A stretch of DNA of 64,000 nt from Oreohelix idahoensis (lineage: Eukaryota; Mollusca; Gastropoda; Stylommatophora; Oreohelicidae), in the NCBI GenBank assembly GCA_024509875.1, contig JAMPIV010014131.1, forward strand, positions 33,501 through 97,500. The letters are read 5' to 3'. Each line of letters starts with the position of its first letter. Positions within the stretch are counted from its first letter, which is position 1. Position numbers and translations under genes: made by a program. The notes under the pieces were generated by a model that was not told where the DNA came from, did not search any database, and worked only from the letters and a program-made list of their open reading frames with translations. This document shows, piece by piece, positions 36,468 through 48,106 of the stretch.

Positions 36468-37841
36468 ATTGTATGATCATTTTTTGCTAAAGACATTGTG
36501 TAATTAGATTGACTGAAATGTACACTTTAATTTGTTTCGGTCAAAGCTACATAACTCTGGATAATAGAGATTATCATTTAATATGTGTTACCTCCTCTTG
36601 TGTCGAGACACGGTCGGTCCATATTTTTATTAACGAAGTATGACCATTCTCCTTATTTGGTAGTATCGGTCAACTGTTGTTGGAATGTCTGAAACCTGTG
36701 TTGAGGTCTCTGTTCATGTCCAAATAAGGCTCGATCTAGTTAAATCTTATCTGGAATGTTCCTAGATCGTCTTGCGATTCAAGTGTATGGGTTCTGCGCA
36801 TGTCCGGACGCGGGGCGTCTGGGAAGTTTCTTTATCTTGAGAGACGATGTAAAGCTGTGAAGCAGAAAGGACGCGTTTTAGCGTCTCTGTGATTTTGTTA
36901 GGGATTAGGAGCCTTATTGTGAGATAGTTAGCTTACAAGGTCCTTCCCTTGAGTATTCTAAAACGCCTGGAGGCGTATGTTTTCTGTGGTGTGGATTTTC
37001 GAACGAAGGTAATTCCTCATTTACATCCAATCTGTAACTTTACTTTATGTTTGACAATGGTCGATCTCTGCTCACGTATGCATTACAGAAAGGAAGGTTC
37101 TTCTAATAGATGTCACGCCCCAGGTATCTTCATACCTGAGATCTATATGTAAACGGGTCATACTCAGCCCGAAGGACAGTTCTTTGTTCTATGAACGTCG
37201 CTGTGTGTCAGCGATTATGCCTACGTCAAGGTTAGACTTAGGAATGCCTGTAAAGGTCAGTTTGACCTGCACTCCTGGAATGCCATCCTCGTGCGACTTA
37301 TGATTTGACTCGTTTAGCACATCTGAACAGTAAGAGGACTTTTTTGTTGATGTACTTTTGTATTTGGAGCCAACCATATAATCCCTTGGCGCCATATCAT
37401 CATCTTTAGAATATGCCAAATGCATTAATAAACTATGTAAGCTGATATTCGTGAATGTCATGACTTTGCTCTATTGTGAACTGGATGTACGTTCTTGTAC
37501 CTGTGACGTCAAAATAAATGATGAAAAAACGTCCAGAGCAGTTTACCCATTTATGACTTCACATGTCGTACCCTACGTGCTGTAACTCTGTGAACTACAT
37601 CACTACTATACACAGCAACAACAACAACACAAAACCAGATAAGACACCCTACATCTTGAACTATAATTCCTGGTGTCGATAGGGGTGGTATTGTGACCGG
37701 GCTGAAGGTTTCTTCAACGAGATCGGACTTATACTTACAACGTCCATGGTGGTCAGTTCTACCATTATCATTATGGAAGCATCACAATAGCGGCCTTATC
37801 ACCGAAGAGGAGCGAGCCCTAAATCCACCCTTATCAAATGT

Positions 37842-38305
37842 GCTTATATGATTCGGGTTAAAAATACTCGGCTCTAGTTTCCCCATCTTTGGTGAAGGCC
37901 TACCAATATACTGGTGAATCTGTAGAGATACAGGGGTCCCGGAAGAGTATAAAACCTATACTTCTTCCGGTTGCGGACATTGATGTCTCAATCCGATATG
38001 TACGGGGAAAAATCAATGCCGCAGTTGTAGAAGATTTAGTATTTCCTCTCATTTTAAGGAGGAAATATGTGTTTATGGGAGATCCCACACGTGACTCTAG
38101 GCCGACACAAGAGAGAGAGAGAGAGAACCCAGGACACGCCCCAGTAGCCCTTGAGCTCTTATCTCTCTCTAGCCCGAATATTTCGGAGCTGAAGCAGCAC
38201 AAAGGACCGATAAAACCCTTGCTTTTCAAAGTTGTAATTACTCCCATACTCCACACGAGCATATTACCGGGAGACAGGATTGGTGTATATACGGGTGGGG
38301 AATAA
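37842..38305 (+). pseudogene. Element D protease, main part
   Basis: Directly after the AATGT duplication the frame opens with a YDSG-type active-site segment (about 37847-37858). After a frameshift, 37889-38305 follows with QGSRKSIKPILLPVADIDVS and VVEDLVFPLILRRKYV, the last resembling the conserved hydrophobic end of retropepsins where an Ile/Leu-Gly pair is usual. The start of the domain lies before solo LTR E, up to 27295. The retropepsin would cut the Gag-Pol polyprotein. The copy is broken by the E and C insertions and by a shift near 37870. Confidence 0.7.
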
Positions 38306-38393
38306 GAGACAGTTAGTTGTCCCATTACCCTATCGCACCCGCCTAATGCAGGAAATGTATTTAACAATGCACATCCCTTAAAGGTTCATTTTC

Positions 38394-38932
38394 TTGGGTA
38401 AAACAGGTCTCCTTGAACTACTTCTATGCAAGTTTGCGACACGATATTCGACAGTTTGTGGGAGATTGCTCTGTTCCCATAACCCGGACAACCAGAAGGA
38501 CGAAACAACCAAGAAAGAACAGAGTACCACACACTCAACATTGGATTACTCATACCTCAACTCGACATTTCTGTGTAGTAAAGCAGAGTTACGCCAAGCA
38601 CAGATGGAAGACATTACCCTAGCGCCGTACTCTAACCAGAGTCAGATCAAGATAACCCATGCTTCAGCTGGAACTTTCCACAAAGAAGATGGGATTATTT
38701 ATCGACAGACGAGGCGGGGAAGACAACTCGTAGTGCCCCTCCCCTTAAGACTCTCCGTTTTGAAATTTCCCCATCGGTAGAACATGTTCACGTAGGAATC
38801 ACTATGAGTAGCCTTAAAGAGATTTACTTTTGGCCTAGACGGTGGACAGATGTGCGTCAGTACATTTAAAACTGCACATACTGCCAAGCGAGAAATTCAG
38901 TCACTCGCCACGGAGATAAGGGAAGAGAGGCA
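38394..38932 (+). pseudogene. Element D integrase zinc-binding region
   Basis: The segment GTFHKEDGIIYRQTRRGRQL followed by VVPLPLRLSVLKF is the usual lead-in to the integrase HHCC domain. Downstream in a shifted frame are HVHVGITMSSLKEIYFWPR and CTYCQARN, giving the His pair and Cys pair. The core domain, reverse transcriptase and RNase H are absent before the polypurine tract at 39019, so about 3 kb were probably deleted. Integrase follows protease within about 0.7 kb, leaving no room for reverse transcriptase. Confidence 0.75.
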
Positions 38933-39018
38933 AACTCTTCGAGAAAGAGAGAGACCCTAATGCACAATAAACATACGGAGAAGTGACCACCCAATGCTGG
39001 ATATTCTACAAATATATA

Positions 39019-39030
39019 AGGATAGGGGTG
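39019..39030 (+). other. Polypurine tract of element D
   Basis: AAGGATAGGGGTG-type purine run ending at the 3' LTR start. Confidence 0.65.
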
Positions 39031-40953
39031 TGTCACTGGATGGATTTGGGACGACCCATTCTTGATCTCTCTTTCACTACGGCAGTAATCAGTTACAATT
39101 GTTGTACTGACTAATTGCGTGCTTCTCCATTGTCAGCACTTTTTTCTGTCTCTGTTATGTAGCAGATATGTGATATTGTCAAAATATTTGACACTCCTTG
39201 TTGGTGATAATACATCACAACTGCTAGGGGCAGCACAGCTGAGATTATCGCAGGTAAAACACATATTTGTCTGCTTAGTTTTCGCGTAACGTTGTGTGCT
39301 CAAGCGACAGATAACAAGATTACTCGTCTGTGCAACACATTTTGGACAAACACGAATGATATAATCGATTCCTGTCCGACTTTCACGTAGACATTACATT
39401 ATCTGAAAGTAATATATTGTTGCATCTGAAACACATTGTCGTATGAGTTTACAGATGTGATGGTGAGTTTGTACACCAGGCATCACTTGTTTTATTGCCA
39501 AATATGGAAGAGACGTGACCTTTGCATCACGCGCAAAATTATTCCATGTCGGAATATTTTGAAATTACCCCACCCAACAAACATGTTTGAAATTATTGTA
39601 GCCCTGAGTAGCTTCATAACAAACATATGCTGGGGTAGGACAGGCAATAAAACGGGACGTTTGTTCAAGTCTAACTTCACTGTGATAATCGCTTGCCAAA
39701 TGACGATCCCAGACTTTGCCCGAAGGTAGAATCAGGCCGGACCTTTTCTTGGAGAATCTTGACGGACATACAAAATAGCCCAGGAAATATCTATCATTTT
39801 AACGAGGAAACTGGGATTGAGGAAACTGAGAACATACGGAGTCACAAAGGGAATTATCTTATTAAAGTAACGACCCCCAGGAACACGTGTTAAATGCCGA
39901 TTCAAGTGCCTTAACTTTATTCATCTGAACAAAAAGTCTGTGAGCGAGCATTGGTGTAAGTTGTCATTTTACATTTATAATTTTTCATTACTAACATGTG
40001 AACTAATGTGTATATATTGCCATGTAAATATTAATATGTAGAAATCGCTAGTGGATGTCCAAGTCATTTGAGGCTGGCAACCACAGCGTATAGAATGATG
40101 ATTTCATGAACCACCACTGCATGGGTTGGTGACTGCTTATCGCTAGTTCTTAAAGAGAACTAAAAGCCTAGGTAGTCCCAAGTTCTATATGGAGCAGGGA
40201 GGGATAGATGAAAAACATGATGTACATTCTACCTATAATATTTACATTTTCAAACCAGTGTAAATGTCAATGTAAACATATTCACTTTAAAATTAATCAA
40301 AGTTGCCAACTTTTAAACAAGTTTAGATATAATTGAAAACATATTCAAGTTATATTGTGAACACTGTTCAGTCAGTCGGTAAATGTAAACATATTCTATC
40401 TGTACTATTAACCTTTTTATGTAAATGTAAAATAAATATTAAGCTAATCAATTTAAATTTAACGAAAGTTTTCTCTCGAGAGATTAAGTTTAATTCTCAT
40501 CGAGGGTAAATTCTGAGATAAATTGGATTGTGGAATAAGAGAAAGGGGACACATAAGTATGTGTCGGGAAACGCAATACTCAGGAGAGCTTCGTATCTAT
40601 TCTTTTACCATAGTTGTTGGTGGTGGTACCATTTGAGGGTACTATCTCTGGAACCAGAAGGGAACAGTGGCCTGATCTTTAAGACGAGGGACCAACTTTG
40701 TAGACACTCCCTGACACTTCTGGGAACGTGTTACGCCCTACATCCTTGACCAGCGACGAGCGTTATCAGTGATAAATCTACTGAGAACAAACCCATCAGC
40801 GGGAGCAGAACCTACAAGTGGCAGATAAGTGAAACCTATAAGCTGCCACGTGAACTCCTTTATAAACTTTTATCCCAACACGTTTCTGAAAAACAGTATC
40901 CAATATTTTAAACCTTTGTTAAAACTAAAAAGCAGGGGAGGCAACCCATGGCA
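39031..40953 (+). repeat. 3' LTR of element D
   Basis: It starts TGTCACTGGATGG, ends CAACCCATGGCA and is followed by GGCAG. Relative to the 5' LTR it has about 570 extra bp (roughly 40226-40795) and lacks about 400 bp. The shared parts are strongly similar but carry many substitutions, consistent with the oldest element in the nest. Confidence 0.87.
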
Positions 40954-40958
40954 GGCAG

Positions 40959-41739
40959 TGATAAAAGTTGTAGGGTGAAAACTCACATATTTAAATATAA
41001 AAAAACGAGTATCGCTAGAGATGTTCCCACGTTAGCAGAACTGGAGGAAGAAAATATGAGAATACTAAAAAGAATTGAGACGGAAAGCCAACTTACTTAC
41101 TATTCCATCCATTCCTCCATGTACGAAAACAACGTCCCCAGCTTGGACTTAGACAAATGTTGGTTGTCGGCATTTCTCTAGCGATCATATAATGGATCTT
41201 ATTTAATAATGTTCATCAGAAATCTCTATATCACCGACGGTTGCCCAATAGAAAGCATCGAAAACTTCCTCTCCATTTGACAAAGAAACACGCGATAAAA
41301 TTATTATTCAATTAGTTAGATATGTGTTCTCACGAAATGTCTTCAGAATGGCTAGCCACAAGTCAGTCACCTCGTGGCAAATTCGTGACAATTTCTTCTG
41401 TCTCGCCAAGCATTTACTTGACGACTTGCACTTACTCTTCTCCACATAGAGTCATTTCTCTTAACTGGTAATGGATTACATTGGATTATTACGTGAACTG
41501 TTGATTTCTCTAGGAATGAAGAATAATCTATCTTCAAGGCTGCACTTCTCATTTCAATCTCTGAACTACAAGAAGTAGACCCATACGTCTGACGTCCCAC
41601 GTTACACTTCGAGCGTCTCCCGTGACCTTTTAACTTACAACCTTTGTAATGTCACATCCGTCTTTTTAACATATGAACCTAAGGAACACTCTAACTTTAG
41701 ACTGTACTTCACTCTATTATGTATCTAGCATCGCTAACT
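40959..41739. other. No recognisable gene
   Basis: Host DNA flanking element D. An open frame at 40948-41181 (+) overlaps the LTR end and has no recognisable motif. Confidence 0.5.
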
Positions 41740-41747
41740 GTCACAAG

Positions 41748-42570
41748 TAGAGATGGGCAAATCGACACACTCCGCTGTTTCGAGACATTCGACGCAGTGA
41801 TTTAAACTGTTTCGACACACTGTTTCGACACAACGGCACAGCGGCACTTTTGCCCGTTGTCGGGAGAAATCTCTAGCAATAGAGAGAGTATACATGAAGT
41901 GTGTGAGACATGAGACATTCTCCGCCGTTTTTCTGGCGTGTGTGAAAATCTATGGCATTCCGTGTGACCACAATTCAATATTTTTACACAAGTCTTCATT
42001 ATGATGAAATAAAACGGAGATATGATGATAGCTGCAGTATATGTGAAAATAACAAAAAAAAAACAACAACAATAATAATAATAACAGTAATAATAACACT
42101 TGATATCAAACTAGAGTTAGCTAGTTTTGATAGACAATGATTCAAATCCACATCGAGAACACAGATATCGGCAGAACTAATAAAGTGTCCATTACATTTA
42201 TACGAACACACTGACACTTTCAACTTTAACATCGTGCCTAAAACATTGACAACTGCAGCACTGAGACAATTCCCAGTGTCTATAACTTCTCAGCAAAAAT
42301 AATATCACTTGTAAAATCAAGTCATCATAACACATCCCTGAAAAATATGACATGTTTGATATTCCATACTAATGTTCCGAACGGTTGATTCAAATTTTAC
42401 AAAGGCCCACGGAAGGTGAGACAGTGAGACAGTGTGTCTCTGCAAAACAGCGAGGCAGACAGGAACTGAAAAACTGTTTCGAAACAACAAGCAGGCTGTG
42501 TGTCGAAACTTTCGGACCCGATGCTGTTTCGAAGCATTGTTTCGACACATACACACAGTAGCCATCTCTA
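41748..42570. mobile_element. Non-autonomous hAT-type DNA transposon
   Basis: The ends TAGAGATGGG and GCCATCTCTA form short inverted repeats, and the flanks carry the 8-bp duplication GTCACAAG (41740-41747 and 42571-42578). An 8-bp duplication with such ends is the hAT signature. Both ends hold repeated copies of the near-palindrome TGTTTCGAAACA and its variants (TGTTTCGACACA, TGTTTCGAGACA), likely subterminal binding sites. The 823-bp element encodes no transposase and has an A/C/T-rich microsatellite near 42051-42085. It would depend on a transposase supplied elsewhere. Confidence 0.9.
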
Positions 42571-42578
42571 GTCACAAG

Positions 42579-43506
42579 TGCTGGACGACCTATTACAACA
42601 CCAGATGATTGCGCTGACAGTGTCATTATAATCCAAATTAGATGAGCAGCATTCTTTCTGGGTGACCAAATATAAGGATCTTGTCACAAAATTGAGATAT
42701 TATTCACAGCATAAGTAATAGCTGCACAAGTGCATGAGATCGTGTGGCTGCCTCGGAGCATAATTTACTGAAACGCTTGGTCCTAAACGGACAGTCAAGA
42801 ACAAAAGATTTGGTGAAACTGCTGGAAAGGTCCTGTACTGACTGTGAAACAACCGCAACGGGCAATGGAATTCATGACAAGTAAGTCTATATCATGACTG
42901 TTATATTCACTTCAAATTAGTAGAATGGATAAAGCAGGAGCTTTCGATGTACAAATTGCGAACGACATGGAGTGAGTTCAAGTTCCAGTACGGCAGATTA
43001 AACCAGAAAAAAAGGAGATACTTGATGATACTTGAGAGTGATGACTCAGGGGCACCAGCTCCCACACAGCTTCAAGATGTTACAATGGTCGAAGCGCTTG
43101 TCCGAATAGGGGAACTCATTCTAACGATAAGATTTCTTACAAAAATATTCTGTTCAGAGTTTCATATTACAACAGTACATACATAGCTGCCATGGGTTAT
43201 AAGGAGACAAGGAAAGAATATAGCTGATTGTTCTCAGACCTTTTTGCGACTAACAAGAGAATGTGCAAGGGACTAGAAAACATTATTAACTACATTATGG
43301 CAGTGATTTTGGTGACTGATCGCATTAAAAACTGCGAATGTGATGAAGGTAGCAGTTGTTGTAGCGGTTGTGAACGAAACGATTTTTAGTGAAGGATTGT
43401 AAGACCAACTTTGAGATTTGTTGCTCAAAAAATTATTTGTCTGTCATAAAACTTGTAATAAACTTTTCACAGGCTTGGAAATATCTGTAACCAGTCCACA
43501 TTACAG
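42579..43506. other. No recognisable gene (upstream of the transporter exon)
   Basis: A frame at 42947-43186 (+) has no recognisable motif. If the exon at 43507 is real, this is probably intron. Confidence 0.4.
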
Positions 43507-43653
43507 CGCCTGGCAGCCATGAAGACGAAGAAGGACGCGAGGAATGCGTTCCTTCTCAGTGCTGTGTTAAGTGTTTTTCTAGGCGGTTGTTTCGTTGGAA
43601 TGGCATGGGTTATGTATGCATACTTTGCCTACATTCGCTGTGATCCTTTTCAG
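43507..43653 (+). CDS. Probable internal exon of an SLC5-type sodium/solute symporter
   Basis: A 147-bp open segment is bounded by a splice acceptor (ACATTACAG before 43507) and a donor (CAG then GTGTGG at 43654), with phase 0 at both sides. The 49 codons read RLAAMKTKKDARNAFLLS, then a hydrophobic stretch FLGGCFVGMAWVMYAYFAY and CDPFQ. In SLC5 proteins (for example iodide and multivitamin transporters) the same arrangement follows the VQR motif: a T-K-A element, a membrane helix with VMxxY/F and then CDP. This would be one membrane segment plus loop of a plasma-membrane transporter. No other exon was found, so the rest of the gene is outside the window or in large introns I could not read. 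Assignment is from memory of the family. Confidence 0.55.
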
Positions 43654-44284
43654 GTGTGGGTAACTAACGCTCTATGGTTAAATTATCTTGTTTTATATTC
43701 AGTACAGATCCACCACCTAGTCTCCAGGGCCTCTTTTAATCCGGAAAACTATAGAGGGAAATTGAAACTGCCAAGACCAACATAATAGTTTACATTTAAT
43801 TAGTATTTCTGTTTAATTGAAAGTAATGAACGTATTATATTTATAATAATGAGCTTGAATTTAATTTGATAATTTAATTCCCATTTAGCATTTTATGTTA
43901 AGTTTAAGTATCTGGCAGCCATAATACTTGAGAGACATGTGGCGTGAGTAATTAGCATATCACAGTTGGTGCTGTTGAGTTATTATAACGTGGCCTCTGG
44001 TATTACTGCTTAGGGGATGATTCGGCAAGCATTAGGAAGCAAGGGTGCCAGAAAATCGGTGATGCCCCTGTTTTTACCAAAAAACTTTGCAGTTATCTTC
44101 GTGCAGAACACACACATATTTTCGTGACAAAATCAAAAAGTTTATAATTAGCACTTGTAACTGATATTTGCTCCAGTGTACTGTGATTCATCTTGCGTTT
44201 CTTACAACATTAGTAGGAGTAGCCTCCTTCAATCATTACTGAATACAGGAATTATGTGCCCTTGAGGTGAAAGGCCCGAGTTAC
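43654..44284. other. No recognisable gene
   Basis: AT-rich, probably intron if the exon before it is real. Confidence 0.4.
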
Positions 44285-44646
44285 CTATCTTGCTGTTGGC
44301 GTGCTCTTTCCTCTTCTTCCTGTTGTAAGAGATTTTCTACACTCAACCCTAGGTGTCGCCGTAATGAGTATCTCCGTGTGGTGCGATCGGTAGCTTGATG
44401 CTTCCAGGTTACTGGATTTATGTCCAGTGCCATCATGTCATCTCATACACACATCTTTGAATTTCGGCTGATGTTGTTCGGCTGTTCTTTTGCCATTTGC
44501 CAATTGTCTGTAGAAAATATTTTTTGGGCATGCGACCATCTTCCATGCATGCTGTAGACATGGGCAAGCCAGCATAGTCTGCCTTGTTTTAGTAGTGTAT
44601 ACATGCTTTGAACGCCAGCGCGTAACAGCACCTCAACAATTGTCAC
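44285..44646 (-). pseudogene. LINE reverse transcriptase C-terminal remnant
   Basis: On the - strand the frame reads LLKQGRLCWLAHVYSMHGRW, a worn version of the LINE block usually written as RLRWLGHV.RM. After a TGA the same frame continues with MALDINPVTWKHQATDR and LGLSVENLLQQEEEERARQQ, ending at a TAG (44287-44285). This order of a GHV-type block, a Trp-containing segment and a basic C-terminus is found at the end of many LINE proteins. It is a family different from the other LINE pieces here and is clearly decayed. Confidence 0.7.
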
Positions 44647-45916
44647 TTATGACATTACTGGCGGACAATTCTGGACACATTTTGTAAGACCATTCACTTT
44701 TATTAAATGCATGTATCAGTATATTCATGGACGTTAACTGAAAAAGAATTAGGTTTAATTTGTGGCACGATTTATAAATGGAATAGTCTGACAATATGTA
44801 TAGTTTCTCCCCCTGACATATACAGAACGTTAAGCTAATTAAAGTCAGTATAAGATAGTGCATAGACATGAAAAGAACCCAGATTGTACAGATGAGCGAA
44901 GCGGCTAGAGATATTAACCTACAAATGGAACATGAGGTGCTGAAAAGATATTAGAGGCTGATATGACGGAGGTTAAATAAAACTTAATTGAGAAAGCCGG
45001 GTAGGCCAAGGTTTTAGTCATTACAGTTTGTTAAAATGTTCGTTACAAAATACATGACACAATTTATCTGCTTATTCACGTAATCGTAAAACAGTTTTGT
45101 AGCCGCTATTCAGATCTCACATGTTATTACCACGATGGCGAAATGAATGGTTGGGAGTTAGGTGTAAGTTCCCAGAAAGTCGAGCAGAGAACTGATAGGT
45201 AGTTAACCACGTAGATGTAAGTGGTAGCTGTATAAGAGAGCTGAGAAGTAAGTCACCTTCTCGCTATGTCCATCCTTTGCTTCAAGGATTGTCTCTATTA
45301 ATAAGCTATGTGAATGCAGCTTGTTAATTATTCCTGCGGCGGGTATTGTTTCCCCTGCTCCGCACTAATGATCTACAATGGCCAAACTGCGAATATAATA
45401 ATCAGAGTATTCAAAGGTGTGAGTTTTCCTTCAAGATTACACTCAGCAGAGATAGCAATAAAAGAATGATGCTTCTATTTAAGGAATCCTCATAGGATAT
45501 TAATTTTATAGCTCTCTATGTTTATGTATTTAAAACAGTATAATTCATACAATTCTCTCAAGAGTGATTAATCCAACTATAGCTTTAAAGTTACAGATTG
45601 TCACGGGTTGCCACCCCTTGCTCTGAACAGTAGTGCCCAACAGTGGCCAAAACCTAGAGTATCTAATGTGGGTCTTCACAGGTGTCTACCTTCGCACAAG
45701 ATTACTCTTGGCAGAGTTGTAGGTAGAAGGATAATGATGCTTCTATCTCGAGGGAGTTTCCACAAGATATTTCAGAAGTCAAGAACAGTGCTGAATTAGT
45801 CTGAGCAAGTTAACTTTTTATCTGAACTGCCGCCTTTCAAGAAGATGTATAAAAATTGTATGTTTTAGCTCGTTCAAGCGTCCAGCAGGTTTAATTCAGC
45901 GAAATTCCTTTTATTA
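44647..45916. other. No recognisable gene
   Basis: No motif, RNA gene or repeat I can support. Confidence 0.4.
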
Positions 45917-46047
45917 GCTCGATATATATATAAATATATAAATATATAAAAATATATAAATATATAAATATATATAAATATATAAATATATATATAAATA
46001 TATATATAAATATATATATAAATATATATATAAATATATATATATAA

Positions 46048-46127
<80 letters not shown>

Positions 46128-46167
46128 TAAATTATATTATATATTATATATATATATATATTTTATA

Positions 46168-46219
<52 letters not shown>
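45917..46219. repeat. AT microsatellite
   Basis: About 300 bp of (TATATAAA)n, (TA)n and ATA repeats directly abut the 3' end of the LINE on the - strand. Part may be the LINE tail (TTA units) and part older microsatellite. Confidence 0.9.
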
Positions 46220-46337
46220 ATTCTTTAAGCGCCAAACACGGCGCATAAGGCAGAAACCAGTGCTCTCCAGGTTGTTCGTTGTGACGCCACTCCTCTTAGC
46301 TCTTGCACATTATTTAGGCCCAACTTTCTTCCTTCTC

Positions 46338-48106
46338 TTATTTTTGTTCTTTGAGTGTTTCTTTTGGTCTTCCTTTTTTCCGCTTACCCTCAGGAACCCA
46401 AGTGAGCGCCTGTAGTGGTATTCTGTTGTTTTGCATTCGTAGGACATGACCGATATATGACCATCGTCTTTTCCTTATATAGTCGGAGACATATTTCTGC
46501 CTAGAGTCTTCTCTTATTTGTCGATTAGTCTTGAATTCTTTCCAACTGATGTTCATGAGTTTTTCTAAGACATTTGTTCTCGAATGTATTCAGCTTGTTC
46601 TCCAATGATTTTGTTATTTTCCAACTCTCACAGCCGTATGTTAACACTGAGATAACATTTGAATTAAACAGACGAAGCTTGGTATGTATATTCAATGATG
46701 TAATTTTCCAAATGTTAGATAATCTATTGAAGGCGCTTGCCAAAGCAATTCTTTTCTCTTGTTGTGTCACCATCCTGAGTCATTTTACTGCCTAAATAAT
46801 TGAAACTTTCAACTTTCTGTAGTTTTTCCCCGTTCAAGATGATATCAAAGGTCTCGTTAGAAAAGTTCATAGCTTTAGTTTTAGAGGCATTTATTTGGAG
46901 ACCAATTTTAACCGAGAGATGACACAAATTATTTATTGCTTCTTGGGCTTGTCTTGGTGTTGAACTTAAGCATGCTACATCATCTGCGAAATCCAGGTCC
47001 CCCAGGAATTTTCCATTTGTCCATTTTATATCCAATTGTTCATTTTGGGTATAGTTTCATATAGCGCTTTGATTATATTCACATATTTTGTTGGAAAACC
47101 ATAGATTGTAAGTATCTTCCACAATGATGGGCGGTGTAGACTATCAAAGGCTTTTTGAAAATCGACGAAGGTGATAATAAGTGGCGATTGCCTTTCCACT
47201 GATTCTTCTATAATTGTTCTTATTGTGAATATTTGATCAATACATGATCGTTTCGGCCTGAAACCCGCTTGTTCTTCTCTGATCTTTTCGTCAGCATGCA
47301 ATTTAAGTCTTTCTAACATCATGCAACATAATAATTTTCCAGGTACTGATAATAGAGATATACCACGCCAGTTATTACAGTCTGATAGATCACCTTTCTT
47401 CGGTAACTTTACAATAATACTGTCTTTCCATTGTTGTGGTGGTTGTTCTTCTCTCCATACTTCATTTATAATATCTAAAATTCTCAAGAGGTTGTTGTCA
47501 TTAACTGCTTTAATCATTTCCCCTGAAATTTCGTCAACTCCAGCAGCTTTAAAAATTTTTTAATCTTTTAACGGCTTGTTTGATCTCGTCCAGCGTGAAT
47601 TCATCGCAAGTTATTGGCAAGGTGGTTGTGGATGTTTCATTATTAAAATCAGGTGTTACTGTTGGTGGTGGTCTGTTTAGCACCTCCATGAAGTGCTCAG
47701 CCCATCTCTTCATTTGTTCTTTTTCTGTTGGTATTGAATTCCCTAATTTACCTTTAACAGGTGTTTCCATAGCAGTAGGCTGGTGACATAGTTGTTTTGT
47801 AATTTGATAAAGGCACCTACTATTACCAGTTCTTGCAGCATTTTCAGCTTCTACGGCCAGTTCATTGATGAAATGTCTTTTATCTCTTCGAGTTTTTGTC
47901 TTCACTTCTTTATTTAACAAGTTATAAGTTAGTTTGCAAGATTCAACTGCATTATGTGTACTTGCCGCTAGTAGTTTAAGTTTTGCTGTTTTCCTTTCTT
48001 GTATTTTATCCCAAGTATCTTCTCTCATCCATTTTTTCTTTTTATGTACTAGGTATCCGGTGGTCGCTACAGCTGCTTCTGTCATTGCTGTTCTCAGTTG
48101 TTCCAT
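46338..48106 (-). pseudogene. LINE reverse transcriptase region (broken)
   Basis: After a one-base shift at the end of the endonuclease frame, 48106-47549 encodes a basic linker (KKKKWMREDTWDKIQERKT). A second shift in an A/T run leads to 47517-47026 with LPKKGDLSDCNNWRGISLL, REEQAGFRPKRSC and FVDFQKAFDSLHR (first catalytic Asp). Roughly 50-60 residues are then missing before 47035-46724, which has DLDFADDVAC (FADD active site). The C-terminal part follows in other frames to 46338. The protein would prime reverse transcription at a nicked target; this copy cannot. Confidence 0.85.

Larger units (their letters stand above)
27301..37836 (+). repeat. Solo LTR E in element D protease gene, containing element C
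   Basis: E consists of 27301-27369 and 36473-37836 (1433 bp together), separated by element C and its ATTGT duplication. It begins TGTTACGCAC, ends CCACCCTTATCA and is flanked by AATGT on both sides (27296-27300 and 37837-37841). An AATAAA at 37513-37518 suits an LTR read on the + strand. No internal region or second LTR is present, as expected after recombination between two LTRs. A partial second copy is at 17066-17915. It interrupts the D protease just before its active-site codons. Confidence 0.85.
12906..40953 (+). mobile_element. Element D: old Gypsy-type LTR retrotransposon split by nested insertions
   Basis: D is flanked by the 5-bp duplication GGCAG (12901-12905 and 40954-40958). 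Its LTRs begin TGTCACTGG; the 5' copy ends GTGACA and the 3' copy ends in a mutated ATGGCA. Surviving internal parts are gag (15029-15627 and 26199-27295), protease (37842-38305), the integrase zinc-binding region (about 38560-38932) and a polypurine tract. Element B (15628-26198) and solo LTR E (27301-37836, holding element C) interrupt it. The integrase core, reverse transcriptase and RNase H are missing, apparently by internal deletion. Protease is followed by integrase without reverse transcriptase between them. Confidence 0.9.

Noticed and set aside
12906..40953. The matching segments 12906-14662 and 39031-40953 as a host segmental duplication.
   Set aside because: They start and end with inverted TGTCAC/GTGACA-type ends, lie outside gag, protease and integrase remnants in the same orientation, have a polypurine tract at the inner edge, and share the GGCAG duplication. 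They are LTRs.
42947..43186. Open frame upstream of the transporter exon as another exon.
   Set aside because: It does not resemble any SLC5 segment and has no convincing splice borders.
45917..46219. Tandem AT repeat as a replication origin or CRISPR-like array.
   Set aside because: It is plain TA/TATATAAA microsatellite without spacers, next to a LINE 3' end.
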